Shown: positions 16,139 to 24,919, counted from the stretch's first letter. The stretch is 41,345 nucleotides of DNA from Pseudomonas sp. GM50 (GCF_000282375.1 NZ_AKJK01000071.1:1-41345); one strand, 5' to 3'. Numbers and translations are program-made. Notes: generated by a model not told the origin, from the letters alone.

Positions 16139-17638
16139 TTACGCAATCAGCCTCAGGCACCACGAAAAGATAATCGGCTCGCCAGCGCCTGTTTTTCTCA
16201 GAGTGAAATTGAACATCACGGTTTTCCCCCGGTTTTCATCCAGCCAGGCCCGTGGCACGGGGTGTTCGGTATATTCGGTGGGGGACGTGATCTGGACTTC
16301 CTGACCGTAATGCGTGTTGACGCCGAAAAAAGCCATGCGCACCGTGTATTTATCGATCGGTGACGGATAGGGTGTTCTGAGAATGCTCTTGTTGCCGTTG
16401 AGGGTAGGTTCTGCGAGGCTCAGACTTTGCGGGGTGACGGTGATGTTCAGATCCCTGGAGGGAAGGTCTTGGGTGGTATTGGGCAGCCTGACGGTGTACC
16501 AGACTCTTGCCCCGCTACCGATGCAGTCGACTACCTCCAGTCGAGGCACTGGAAATCTCAGCGTCTGCCCGGCGAAGGATACCGTCTGGATCTCGCTGCC
16601 ATAGGTGCTGTTGCGCCCTAGCCAATACACTTTCACCGTTTGCCCGGGGGCGGAGCCGGTGAAGGCCACCTCGACCGTGGCGAACTTGGCCTCATAAAAG
16701 TCCCGTACAAAATTCAATCGAGTACCGCTGAGTTCCAAGGCTTCCAGCACTTTTGGCGGTTTGAGATCCAGTACCGGTTTTTGGATGTGCACATCGATGT
16801 AAGTGGTTTTCGACCAGATTGCGAGTGGGCCTGAGTCGTTGCCGATCTGGTCTCTGACTCGAAAGCGCATGGCAAATCGGGGGTTATCACCTTTCTGAAA
16901 CGCATCGGCGAACAGCTTCAGCACCACGATACGGGCCGTGGCCTGGGCTGCCGTGACGGTGTGCGGCACTTCGTGTCCGTCACAATCGAGGATAATGACG
17001 TCGTGCTCGCGCATGTAGTTGTAGCGCAGCTCGACCTCTACTCCTTGCGCGGCGCGGGCAGCATCCACTCCATTGGCGATGACATCTGCCGGAAGCGTCA
17101 TCAGCAGATAGGGGTTGTCTCCCGGACCTGTGACGTCGCCGCCAGGGCGGGGGAAATTGAAGAGAACGACTCGCGGCTGCGAAGTTTCCATGTTCCCGCT
17201 TGTTCGTTTCACCCGCAGGCGCAGCCGGTTGATGCCGTTGCGCAGTAAGCCGCCCGGCATCTCCATATCCAGCACTGTGTCTTTCACTGTAATGGGTTTG
17301 GAGGTGACAGGTACGTCTGACTCGTTGAGCAGCACAGATACTGTTTCACCGTTGTCTTGCCCTAACCAAGGGAGAACCTTCAGGGACAGCAGGCCGGTAC
17401 TGATGATTCTGATCGGGATGCCTCCTTCTGGACTCTCTGGGTGTTTGACCGGCACCACCCAGTCCGGAATCAGCACTTTATCGATTTCAAAAGACTCGTT
17501 ATCAACAATCACGCTGCTCATCCCGCTTACCGGATTCGCAAGAGGAGTAACCGGTGGCGTCAATCCGTAAACGATCATTTTTTTGATGGTCACATAATTG
17601 GTTACCCCGCATTTGTTGCGATCGTCCCCGCTGTTCAT
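16139..17638 (-). CDS. Protein of repeated Ig-like beta-sandwich domains, unknown function
   Basis: 499 residues; AGGAG 8 bases before ATG 17638. No signal peptide or membrane segment. It is built of about four beta-rich repeats of 90-120 residues; the clearest pair is near the C-terminus (VKVYWLGRNSTYGSEIQTV ... PVPRLEVVDC ... VWYTVRL against VRMAFFGVNTHYGQEVQIT ... PVPRAWLDEN ... VMFNFTL). Pseudomonas genomes hold many such repeat proteins, often longer and sometimes near insecticidal-toxin or surface-protein loci; this may be a short relative. Codon use appears less GC-rich than neighbours, which suggests later arrival. Monocistronic. Confidence 0.65.
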   Translation of the reverse strand: MNSGDDRNKCGVTNYVTIKKMIVYGLTPPVTPLANPVSGMSSVIVDNESFEIDKVLIPDWVVPVKHPESPEGGIPIRIISTGLLSLKVLPWLGQDNGETVSVLLNESDVPVTSKPITVKDTVLDMEMPGGLLRNGINRLRLRVKRTSGNMETSQPRVVLFNFPRPGGDVTGPGDNPYLLMTLPADVIANGVDAARAAQGVEVELRYNYMREHDVIILDCDGHEVPHTVTAAQATARIVVLKLFADAFQKGDNPRFAMRFRVRDQIGNDSGPLAIWSKTTYIDVHIQKPVLDLKPPKVLEALELSGTRLNFVRDFYEAKFATVEVAFTGSAPGQTVKVYWLGRNSTYGSEIQTVSFAGQTLRFPVPRLEVVDCIGSGARVWYTVRLPNTTQDLPSRDLNITVTPQSLSLAEPTLNGNKSILRTPYPSPIDKYTVRMAFFGVNTHYGQEVQITSPTEYTEHPVPRAWLDENRGKTVMFNFTLRKTGAGEPIIFSWCLRLIA

Positions 17639-17673
17639 GATGTGCGCTCCTGGCTGTACGGATTGAATGTTTT

Positions 17674-17691
17674 ACTCCCGCGTCGGGGAGT
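17674..17691 (-). promoter_or_regulatory. Small hairpin in the leader of the Ig-like-repeat gene
   Basis: ACTCCC/GGGAGT stem with 6-base loop, 36 bases upstream of the start codon on the minus strand, T-rich on both sides. It could be a leader element or weak terminator; weak evidence. Confidence 0.25.
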
Positions 17692-17724
17692 TTTATCAAA
17701 CACCCCGGATATGGATGTTGGCTA

Positions 17725-17740
17725 CTGTCAGATCTGACAG
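17725..17740. promoter_or_regulatory. Perfect 16-bp palindrome, candidate operator
   Basis: CTGTCAGATCTGACAG reads the same on both strands. It lies in the region between two divergent genes, 87 bases before the minus-strand start and 151 before the plus-strand start, where a repressor or activator dimer site would be expected. No local regulator gene is obvious. Confidence 0.35.
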
Positions 17741-17890
17741 GTGGCCCCCTGAAAAGCAGGTAAAACACGACCATTCGTCGCGTTCATCTGCCGAGGCTCT
17801 GTAGCCGTTCGCACCTTTGCCGTACGCGAGCTGTCGGCATCTGCCATGATCGACATTCGCAGCATCGCTTCAACCAAAGGGAACACCGCA

Positions 17891-18385
17891 ATGGACGACG
17901 TACAGCAATTGGGCGAGATGCTTCGCCACTATGCAGATAGCGAAGCGCACAAGAAGCAACTGTTTGAGTCGCAATCGGCCGTGTGGGCGACGCGCATTGG
18001 TGAGTTGTTCGATCAGATCCAGCAATGGCTGGCGCCGGTCCTGGCGCCGAACCTGCTGGAGGTGAGTCGCGAGGCGTATGTCGCGTCCGGGCCGAGCGTT
18101 CCGGCGGAGACGTCGACATTCAAGACCGAGAAGCTGAGCATTGTGATTGCCGGCAAACCGGTGGAGTTCGTGCCGGACGTGATGGGCGCGGGCGGTCAGA
18201 TTTCCCTTGCCGTGATGGGGTTGACCGCCGCGCGCTATGGCAGCATTTCGCTGGTGTGCCTGCCGCCCTCCAGCAATTGGCAATGGCGCAAGACCAATGG
18301 CTTGAAAGACCCGGACACCTTTGCCTTCGATGCGAACTTTTTGGCGCAGCAACTGCAGAGCCTGATTCCCCGCGAGCGTGGCTGA
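17891..18385 (+). CDS. Conserved-looking cytosolic protein of unknown function
   Basis: 164 residues from ATG 17891 (AAAGGGAA upstream); an in-frame start at 17846 would add 15 residues with a poorer ribosome site. The N-terminal third is helical and charged (QQLGEMLRHYADSEAHKKQL). The middle and end are beta-rich (LSIVIAGKPVEFVPDVM, then ISLAVMGLTAARYGSISLVC) and finish with a helix. No signal peptide, metal or catalytic motif is seen. I do not recognise it. Convergent with the small ccoN4-linked gene across a nested REPIN. Confidence 0.7.
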   Translation: MDDVQQLGEMLRHYADSEAHKKQLFESQSAVWATRIGELFDQIQQWLAPVLAPNLLEVSREAYVASGPSVPAETSTFKTEKLSIVIAGKPVEFVPDVMGAGGQISLAVMGLTAARYGSISLVCLPPSSNWQWRKTNGLKDPDTFAFDANFLAQQLQSLIPRERG

Positions 18386-18415
18386 AGCGTGTTATTTGTG
18401 ACCAACACATAACCA

Positions 18416-18540
18416 CTGTGGGAGCGGGCTTTTGTGGCGAGGGGGCTTGCCCCCGTTCGAGTGCGCAGCGCTCGCAGGTCCTGGGTCCGCTGCGCGGCCC
18501 AACGGGGGCAAGCCCCCTCGCCACAAGCCCGCTCCCACAG
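18416..18540. repeat. REPIN nested inside the arms of another REPIN
   Basis: Outer arms CTGTGGGAGCGGGCTT (18416-18431) and its mirror (about 18525-18540) are the ends of the TGTGGGAGCGGG type. Between them sits a complete REPIN of the other type, TTGTGGCGAGGGGGCTTGCC and mirror (18432-18526). Both outer arms are cut at the same point of their palindrome. Confidence 0.9.
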
Positions 18541-18555
18541 TGGATGGGGTGTGTA

Positions 18556-18777
18556 TCAAATTTCGAGGTTACCCCAACCCGGCTTCACTTCCTCCGGCGC
18601 CACTGCCTTCACGGTCTTGCCCGTTGCCAATTCCACCCGCCGCGCCACCTCGGGGTCATCGGCGAACGGAATCAGGCTGGCATCGTCCAGGCTCTGGGCC
18701 GTCTGGTGTTTCAGGCAGTACTCGACCGCCAACCAAAGCCCCAGAACACCCAATAGATTCAACGCCATCTCGATCAT
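18556..18777 (-). CDS. Small membrane protein linked to CcoN4
   Basis: 73 residues; AAGGAG before ATG and 15 bases after the ccoN4 stop, so translated from the same message. One N-terminal membrane helix (MALNLLGVLGLWLAVEY), then a charged soluble tail (DDPEVARRVELATGKTV). The position matches PA4134 beside P. aeruginosa ccoN4. It could be a small accessory subunit, in the way CcoQ or CcoM serve cbb3 oxidases (inference). Confidence 0.78.
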   Translation of the reverse strand: MIEMALNLLGVLGLWLAVEYCLKHQTAQSLDDASLIPFADDPEVARRVELATGKTVKAVAPEEVKPGWGNLEI

Positions 18778-18792
18778 GTCAGGCTCCTTGCC

Positions 18793-20220
18793 TCAGGCAA
18801 TCTGCGCTTCAAGTTCGGCCATTTTCACGTCCGCCACCCGCACCGTGCGCCAGGTGTTGTAGGCCATCAGCAACATGCCACTGAGGAAGAACACCCCGCC
18901 GACAAAGCGCACCACGAACCCCGGATGACTGGCCTGCAAGGCTTCAACGAAGGAGTAGGTCAGCGTGCCGTCGTCATTGATCGCGCGCCACATCAAACCC
19001 TGGGTGATGCCGTTGACCCACATCGAGGCGATGTACAGCACGGTGCCGATGGTCGCCAGCCAGAAGTGCGCGTTGATCAGGCCGATGCTGTGCATCTGCG
19101 GGCGACCGAAGACTTTCGGGACCATGTGATAGATGGCGCCGAAGGTGATCATCGCCACCCAGCCCAGAGCCCCGGCGTGTACGTGGCCGATGGTCCAGTC
19201 GGTGTAGTGGGAGAGGGCGTTGACCGTTTTGATCGCCATCATCGGCCCTTCAAAGGTCGACATGCCGTAGAAGGCCAGGGACAGCACCAGAAAGCGCAGG
19301 ATCGGGTCGGTGCGCAACTTATGCCAGGCGCCGGACAACGTCATCATCCCGTTAATCATCCCGCCCCAGCTCGGCGCCAACAGGATCAGCGACATCGCCA
19401 TGCCCAGCGACTGCGCCCAGTCCGGCAACGCGGTGTAGTGCAAGTGGTGCGGGCCGGCCCAGATGTATAGGGTGATCAGCGCCCAGAAGTGCACGATCGA
19501 CAAGCGATAGGAATACACCGGCCGCCCGACTTGTTTCGGCACGAAGTAATACATCATCCCGAGGAAGCCGGTGGTCAGGAAGAACCCCACGGCGTTGTGC
19601 CCGTACCACCATTGCACCATGGCGTCGGTGGCCCCGGAATACACCGGGTACGACTTGAACCAGTCCACCGGGATCGACAGGTGATTGACCACGTGCAGCA
19701 TGGCGATCACCACAATGAACGCGCCGAAAAACCAGTTGCCGACGTAGATGTGCCTGGTCTTGCGTTGCACCACGGTGGTGAAGAACACGATGGCGTAAGC
19801 GACCCAGACCACCGTCATCCACACCGCGCCGGAGAATTCGATCTCGGCGTATTCCTTGGTTGTGGTGTAGCCCAGCGGCAGGGTGATCAGCATGACCACG
19901 ATCACCGATTGCCAGCCCCAGAAGGTGAACGCGGCGAGCTTGTCGGAGTACAGCCGCACCTGGCAGGTGCGCTGCACCGCATAGTAACTGGCGGCGAATT
20001 GCGCGCTGCCGGCAAAGCCGAAAATCACCAGGCTGGTGTGCAACGGGCGCAAGCGGCCGAAGGTGGTCCACGGCAGGTCGAGGTTCATCTCGGGCCATAC
20101 CAGTTGCGAGGCGATCCACACCCCCATCGCCATCCCGACGACGCCCCAGACGATGGTTGCCACGACGAATTGGCGAACGACCTTGTAGTTATAGGCCTGT
20201 CCGATTGTTGCTGTGCTCAT
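18793..20220 (-). CDS. ccoN4: Orphan cbb3-type cytochrome oxidase subunit I (CcoN4-like)
   Basis: 475 residues from ATG 20220 (GGAAGAA upstream); start chosen because MSTATIGQAYNYKVVRQF is the usual CcoN beginning. About twelve membrane helices. The haem and CuB ligands are in the expected places: RPLHTSLVIFGF, VQWWYGHNAVGFF, YIWAGPHHLHYTALPDW and IGHVHAGALGW. No ccoO, ccoQ or ccoP follows, so it must combine with CcoO/P subunits made elsewhere. In P. aeruginosa the orphan CcoN4 is tied to cyanide-resistant respiration and phenazine use in biofilms. A candidate ANR box lies upstream. Divergent from the CysI-like gene as expected for this locus. Confidence 0.92.
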   Translation of the reverse strand: MSTATIGQAYNYKVVRQFVVATIVWGVVGMAMGVWIASQLVWPEMNLDLPWTTFGRLRPLHTSLVIFGFAGSAQFAASYYAVQRTCQVRLYSDKLAAFTFWGWQSVIVVMLITLPLGYTTTKEYAEIEFSGAVWMTVVWVAYAIVFFTTVVQRKTRHIYVGNWFFGAFIVVIAMLHVVNHLSIPVDWFKSYPVYSGATDAMVQWWYGHNAVGFFLTTGFLGMMYYFVPKQVGRPVYSYRLSIVHFWALITLYIWAGPHHLHYTALPDWAQSLGMAMSLILLAPSWGGMINGMMTLSGAWHKLRTDPILRFLVLSLAFYGMSTFEGPMMAIKTVNALSHYTDWTIGHVHAGALGWVAMITFGAIYHMVPKVFGRPQMHSIGLINAHFWLATIGTVLYIASMWVNGITQGLMWRAINDDGTLTYSFVEALQASHPGFVVRFVGGVFFLSGMLLMAYNTWRTVRVADVKMAELEAQIA

Positions 20221-20323
20221 GGTCAATTCTTCCACGGTTGCAAAGTCTTGCCAGGCCACCCGGTCTGGCATGCATGAACTGTAGAAACCCTGCCGCAGAC
20301 AAAACAGACTCAGAAAAACCGAG

Positions 20324-20337
20324 TTTATGCGGATCAG
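20324..20337. promoter_or_regulatory. Candidate ANR/FNR box upstream of ccoN4
   Basis: TTTATGCGGATCAG matches the FNR/ANR consensus TTGATnnnnATCAA at 8 of 10 fixed positions. It is 104 bases from the ccoN4 start, and about 300 from the divergent reductase gene. Low-oxygen activation of ccoN4 is consistent with known cbb3 regulation. Confidence 0.35.
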
Positions 20338-20483
20338 ATGCGATGCGGGCCTGCGGCCATAGGCCGCGCCCTGATACGGTTTTTTAGTGTTTAGCTGAAT
20401 CTGTAACGTGCTGCGCTGCAGGTGCATAGTCGCCACCTCGAAAACGAGCCGCAGAGCTTGATGCCCACCAGTTAAGGAACAGA

Positions 20484-20579
20484 CCTTGTGGGAGCGAGCC
20501 TGCTCGCGATAGCGGACTGACAGTCAGCACATGTGTTGATTGTGCAACCGTCATCGCGAGCAGGCTCGCTCCCACAAGG
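20484..20579. repeat. REPIN, TGTGGGAGCGAGCCTGCTCGCGAT type
   Basis: Inverted REP copies around a roughly 45-base spacer in the ccoN4/cysI divergent region, 55 bases before the reductase start. The rest of this 413-base region (20221-20483) holds the ccoN4 promoter and no gene I can support. Confidence 0.9.
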
Positions 20580-20633
20580 ATTGCAGCAGGCATCAGCCAT
20601 AGAGCCCGATAATCCTGATGAGGTGGCAGCCAC

Positions 20634-22307
20634 ATGTATCAATACGATGACTATGACCGGGCCCTGGTGTTCGAGCGTGTTGCGCAGTTTCGCGATCAGG
20701 TCGAACGTTTCATGGCCGGGGAGTTGAGCGAAGAAGAGTTCCTGCCCCTGCGCCTGCAGAACGGCCTGTACATGCAAAAGCATGCCTACATGCTGCGCGT
20801 GGCAATTCCTTATGGCACGCTGAGCGCCAAGCAAATGCGCATTCTGGCGAGCATTGCGCGGGACTACGATCGTGGCTACGGCCATTTCACCACCCGGCAG
20901 AACATGCAGTTCAACTGGATCGAACTGGCCCAGGTGCCGGACATTCTCGAACGTCTGGCCCAAGTCGAAATGCACGCGATCCAGACCTCCGGCAACTGCG
21001 TGCGCAACATCACCACCGAAGCCTTCGCCGGCGTCGCGGCGGACGAGTTGATGGACCCGCGCCCGCTGGCAGAGATCCTGCGGCAATGGTCGACCATCAA
21101 CCCGGAATTCCTGTTCCTGCCGCGCAAGTTCAAGATCGCCATCTGCTCGGCCAGGCAGGACCGCGCGGCGATCATGATGCATGACATCGGCCTTTATCTT
21201 TACCGTGATGACAGCGGGCAAATGCTCTTGCGCGTGATTGTTGGCGGCGGCTTGGGGCGCACGCCGATCCTCGGTTTGCAGATTCGCGAAGGCTTGCCGT
21301 GGCAGCACCTGCTGTCCTATGTCGAGGCGGTGCTGCGGGTCTATAACCGTCACGGGCGGCGCGATAACAAGTACAAGGCGCGGATCAAGATTCTGGTCAA
21401 GGCGCTGGGTATCGAAGCCTTCGCCAAGGAAGTGGAGGAGGAGTGGCAATACCTCAAGGACGGTCCGGCACAGTTGACCGATGTCGAGTATGAGCGTGTC
21501 GCCAGTGCCTTCGTGCCGCCCGATTACCGCTCATTGGCCAACACTGACCTGGATTTCGGCACGCGTCTGGCCGAGAACCCGGCATTCGCCCGTTGGGTGA
21601 CGCGCAATGTTCAACCGCACAAAGTGCCGGGTTACGCCAGCGTGGTGCTGTCGACCAAACCGGGCATCGCCGCGCCACCGGGGGATGTCACGGCCGAGCA
21701 GATGGACGCGGTGGCCCAGTGGTCCGAACAGTTCGGCTTCGGCGAAATCCGCATCGCCCATGAACAGAACATCGTTCTGCCAGATGTGCCCAAGACCGAC
21801 CTTTACCCACTGTGGTGCCTGGCCTGCGAGCAAGGCCTGGGATGCGCCAACATCGGCTTGCTGACCGACATCATCGCGTGCCCCGGCGGCGACTTCTGCG
21901 CGTTGGCCAACGCCAAATCCATCCCCATCGCACAAGCGATTCAGGCGCGATTCGAGGACCTGGATTACCTGCACGACCTCGGCGATATCAGCCTGAACAT
22001 TTCTGGCTGCATGAACGCCTGCGGTCACCACCATATTGGCAACATCGGCATTCTTGGCGTCGATAAAAACGGCAGCGAGTGGTACCAGATCACCCTCGGC
22101 GGCGCTCAGGGCAAAAATAGCGCGTTGGGCAAAGTCATCGGCCCGTCCTTCAGCGCCGCCGAAGTGCCCGACGTCGTTGAACGGATCATTGCCACGTTCG
22201 TTCGCTACCGCGAGAGCGAGGAACTGTTCGTCGATACCTTGGCGCGCATCGGTCTGGAGCCGTTCAAGGAGCGGGTGTACCCGAAAATGCTGGAGGTGTC
22301 GGCATGA
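20634..22307 (+). CDS. cysI: Sulfite/nitrite reductase haemoprotein (CysI-type)
   Basis: 557 residues; GAGG before ATG. The two ferredoxin-like half domains and two sirohaem-binding halves of the sulfite/nitrite reductase family are present (YGHFTTRQNMQFNWIELAQV; NCVRNITTEAF). The 4Fe-4S/sirohaem cysteines follow C-x5-C (CPGGDFC) and C-x3-C (CMNAC, then GHHHIGN). It carries out six-electron reduction of sulfite (or nitrite) bound to sirohaem. The position beside ccoN4 and DUF934 matches PA4130. In Pseudomonas this type with DUF934 usually supplies assimilatory sulfite reduction, but nitrite cannot be excluded. It overlaps the next gene by four bases. Confidence 0.9.
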   Translation: MYQYDDYDRALVFERVAQFRDQVERFMAGELSEEEFLPLRLQNGLYMQKHAYMLRVAIPYGTLSAKQMRILASIARDYDRGYGHFTTRQNMQFNWIELAQVPDILERLAQVEMHAIQTSGNCVRNITTEAFAGVAADELMDPRPLAEILRQWSTINPEFLFLPRKFKIAICSARQDRAAIMMHDIGLYLYRDDSGQMLLRVIVGGGLGRTPILGLQIREGLPWQHLLSYVEAVLRVYNRHGRRDNKYKARIKILVKALGIEAFAKEVEEEWQYLKDGPAQLTDVEYERVASAFVPPDYRSLANTDLDFGTRLAENPAFARWVTRNVQPHKVPGYASVVLSTKPGIAAPPGDVTAEQMDAVAQWSEQFGFGEIRIAHEQNIVLPDVPKTDLYPLWCLACEQGLGCANIGLLTDIIACPGGDFCALANAKSIPIAQAIQARFEDLDYLHDLGDISLNISGCMNACGHHHIGNIGILGVDKNGSEWYQITLGGAQGKNSALGKVIGPSFSAAEVPDVVERIIATFVRYRESEELFVDTLARIGLEPFKERVYPKMLEVSA

Positions 22308-22813
22308 ACAATCTGCTGCGTTTGCAAGAAGGCGGCGCCGAGTGGGTACGCGACGACCCGTGGCAGTTGATCCGTGAAACAACGGGTGAGTTGCCGACCG
22401 GACCGCTGATACTGCCATTACCCCAGTGGCTGGCGCTTAATGCCGACAGGACATCAGCGCTCGAAGGTGTCTGGCTGGGTCCCAACGACGAAGTGACAAA
22501 CCTGACGCCGTGGTTTCCCGACCTGCCGCTGATTGCCCTGGACTTTCCGAGTTTTCGCGACGGACGCGCCTACAGCCAGGCCTATCTGTTGCGTACGCGT
22601 TTCGGTTGGCAAGGCGAATTGCGCGCGATTGGCGATGTACTGCGCGATCAACTCAGCCACATGCGTCAATGCGGTTTCGACAGCTTTGCCGTGCGCGAAG
22701 ACAAATCCGCCGAAGATGCGCTTAAGGGATTGGCGGGGATGAGCGTGTTGTACGGGCGCTCGGTGATCGAGCCGCGGCCGTTGTTTCGGCGGCGCGGCCC
22801 ACAGACCTCGTAG
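22304..22813 (+). CDS. DUF934 protein, sulfite-reductase partner
   Basis: 169 residues, ATGA overlap with the reductase. DUF934 features are clear: PLPQWLALNADR near the start, then ALDFPSFRDGRAYSQAYLLR and LRDQLSHMRQCGFDSF. It is encoded beside cysI or cysH in many proteobacteria; role unproven but tied to sulfate assimilation (PA4129 equivalent). The stop codon TAG (22811-22813) lies within the left arm of a REPIN, so the very end of the protein (RRRGPQTS) may have been reset by that insertion. Confidence 0.88.
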   Translation: MNNLLRLQEGGAEWVRDDPWQLIRETTGELPTGPLILPLPQWLALNADRTSALEGVWLGPNDEVTNLTPWFPDLPLIALDFPSFRDGRAYSQAYLLRTRFGWQGELRAIGDVLRDQLSHMRQCGFDSFAVREDKSAEDALKGLAGMSVLYGRSVIEPRPLFRRRGPQTS

Positions 22814-22914
22814 GAGCGAGGCTTGCCCGCGAAGAACGATGACGCGTAATACCTGAAAAACCGCGGTGCATTCTTCGCGGGCAAGTCGGATCGCCGCACC
22901 GCTCGCTCCTACGG
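22809..22914. repeat. REPIN with an interrupted right arm
   Basis: Left arm CGTAGGAGCGAGGCTTGCCC as usual. The right arm runs CTTCGCGGGCAAG, then about 15 extra bases (TCGGATCGCCGCACC), then GCTCGCTCCTACG. The spacer is nearly identical to those at 15011-15102 and 40814-40907. The left arm contains the TAG stop of the DUF934 gene. Confidence 0.9.
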
Positions 22915-23010
22915 GGATCTCTCTTGTCTGGGGATTTTTGCTTGGGCCAATGATGGCATTTTGATAGAGTCCGCGCCTCATAAGGGAGTCAGCAAAGAAA
23001 GGAGTCTGGT

Positions 23011-23979
23011 TTGAGCGCGGGCAAGAAGATTTTAGGGCTGATAGCGTTGTTGCTGATGGCAGCCCTGTGGGGCAGTTATTTTTATGTGTTCAAAGAGAAC
23101 CGTAACGGCCAGCTCGGGGAGACGTTCAGCAGCTATGCCTGGTGCGGCACGCCGCCGGCCAGCGATGCCACCGGCTCGGATAAGGACCGACTGTCGCTGT
23201 ACATCACCAACAACGTTCACGGCGAGTTCATGCTCTCGGGCGCGGTGGTCGTCTCCGAGCGAACCTTTGATCGCTATGACCTTGGCCGCAATGAACTGCG
23301 GCTGCGCATGGAGCCCATGCAGTGGTCCTACGGCATTGCGCCGATTCTCATGGATCAGGTCAAGATCAAACCCCTGAGCCGCAACCTGTCTTCGACCAAC
23401 AAAAGTGCCTATGCGGAACTTGAGTCCAGACCCATCGGGGTTCAGGGGCAGTCGACGGACTTTCCGTTCGACACCTATCGCTACGGCTATAAACCGGTGC
23501 TGTATTACCTCAAGGGCAACGAGCGCATAGACCTGCGCTTCAAGAACGTCACCACCAGCATGGCGATGTCGAACACTTTCACGCCGATCCAGAAGTACAA
23601 CCGCGTGGAATACATCAACCAGAAAAACTCGTTGATTCGCGAGGAAGACTACAAGCCCTACGGCGCCAACGAATGCGCGTTCAGTGTCGAGCGCAAGGGC
23701 TCGTTCAAGGTGATTGTGCTGCTGTTGCTGCTGGTGATGTGTCTGCCGCTGCTGCACGTGTTTTATCGCGATGAGCCGGGCATCGATTTTCTCGCGACGC
23801 TGGTGAGTATTGGTGCGATCCGGGTGTTTCTGGTGGGGCCGTTGAACGACTTCCAGCTGTACAGCATCGACTTCCTGTTCGCCGCGGTGATTATCCTGGT
23901 GGGCACGGTGTCGCTGATCAAGGCGATGCGCGCCAATAGTCGGCGGGAGTTGGCGGCGAAAAGCGGATCTTCGTGGTGA
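23011..23979 (+). CDS. Membrane protein of unknown function (possibly DUF4436)
   Basis: 322 residues from TTG 23011, chosen because AAAGGAG (22998-23004) is 6 bases upstream. One N-terminal membrane helix (about 7-27), a periplasmic domain of about 190 residues with two cysteines (YAWCGTPPAS, ANECAFSVE), then three helices near the C-terminus (about 231-250, 258-276, 285-305). The topology resembles DUF4436 proteins, though I cannot confirm this. Sequence such as NNVHGEFMLSGAVVVSERTF suggests a beta domain. Single gene between REPINs. Confidence 0.7.
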   Translation: MSAGKKILGLIALLLMAALWGSYFYVFKENRNGQLGETFSSYAWCGTPPASDATGSDKDRLSLYITNNVHGEFMLSGAVVVSERTFDRYDLGRNELRLRMEPMQWSYGIAPILMDQVKIKPLSRNLSSTNKSAYAELESRPIGVQGQSTDFPFDTYRYGYKPVLYYLKGNERIDLRFKNVTTSMAMSNTFTPIQKYNRVEYINQKNSLIREEDYKPYGANECAFSVERKGSFKVIVLLLLLVMCLPLLHVFYRDEPGIDFLATLVSIGAIRVFLVGPLNDFQLYSIDFLFAAVIILVGTVSLIKAMRANSRRELAAKSGSSW

Positions 23980-24025
23980 TTGACCAGGTTTTTCAAGGTG
24001 AAGTTTTGTGTTGTTTGAGCTGATG

Positions 24026-24106
24026 TCTTCGCGGGCAAGCCTCGCTCCTACGGGGGGTGGGTTCGTACAACCCGGACTTGCAGGAGCGAGGCTTGCCCGC
24101 GAAGAG
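24026..24106. repeat. REPIN, inverted orientation, short spacer
   Basis: Arms CTTCGCGGGCAAGCCTCGCT and mirror with the GTAGGAGCGAGG ends facing inward, around a spacer of about 25 bases. The outer ends are the CTTCGCGGG sides, the reverse of the usual arrangement in this window. Confidence 0.85.
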
Positions 24107-24241
24107 GCCTTTGAATATTGCCGCGATCACCTCAGCAATAGATGAATGTTGTGCTTTTTGATAACAAAGTGCCGGGTATTGGCTATACCTGTAATTCCCG
24201 TATTCAATATTCTTGCCCGGCCTTCTGACAGGAGTTACAGC

Positions 24242-24919
24242 ATGAAGCTTGCGTTACTGATGAGCACACTGTGCATCGCCTCGATCGGGGTGGTGGGTTG
24301 CTCGAGCAAAGTCGTCGAGCCGGACCAGTATTCCGGTTTTCTCAAAAACTACAGTCAGCTCAAGGAAGCCAAGTCGCCATCGGGCGCCGTGGTGATGCGC
24401 TGGATGGACCCCAAGCTCGATATCAACAAGTTCACCAGTGTCTACATCGAACCGACTCAGCTCTATCCCAAACCGCAACCGACGGTGAAAATCCCTCAGG
24501 CCACGCTGAACGGCATCACCAGTTACTACGATCAAGCACTTAAACGCGAAATAGGCAAATCCCTGCCACTGGCCAGTGGTCCCGGCCCTGGCGTGATGGT
24601 GGTGCGTGCGGCGATCACCTCTGTTACCAGCAAGACCGAAAGCCTCCAGCCTTATGAAGTGATCCCGATCGCCCTGGTAGCAGCGGCAGTCAGTACAGCC
24701 AGCGGCATTCGCGACCAGGAAACCAATCTGGCCACCGAAGCGGTGTTTCTCGATGGTGGCAACAACAAAGTCGTGGCCCAAGTGGTGCGCAAGGGCATTG
24801 GCAAACCACTGGAAAGCTCAGATCAGGTGATGAAGGCCGGTGACGTGAAAAACGTGATCGATGGCTGGGCGTCGGACATGCATCAGTCGTATCTGAAGCT
24901 CAAGTCCAAGTCCAAGTAA
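24242..24919 (+). CDS. DUF3313-like outer-membrane lipoprotein
   Basis: 225 residues; CAGGAG before ATG 24242. Lipoprotein signal with VVG-Cys20 (serines at +2 and +3, which favour the outer membrane). The mature part begins SSKVVEPDQYSGFLKNYSQL and shows the DUF3313 pattern (LDINKFTSVYIEPTQLYP, then VVRAAITSVTSKT and a LATEAVFLDGG stretch). Function unknown; some relatives are linked to envelope stress. It stands alone, followed by two REP-type repeats. Confidence 0.8.
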   Translation: MKLALLMSTLCIASIGVVGCSSKVVEPDQYSGFLKNYSQLKEAKSPSGAVVMRWMDPKLDINKFTSVYIEPTQLYPKPQPTVKIPQATLNGITSYYDQALKREIGKSLPLASGPGPGVMVVRAAITSVTSKTESLQPYEVIPIALVAAAVSTASGIRDQETNLATEAVFLDGGNNKVVAQVVRKGIGKPLESSDQVMKAGDVKNVIDGWASDMHQSYLKLKSKSK

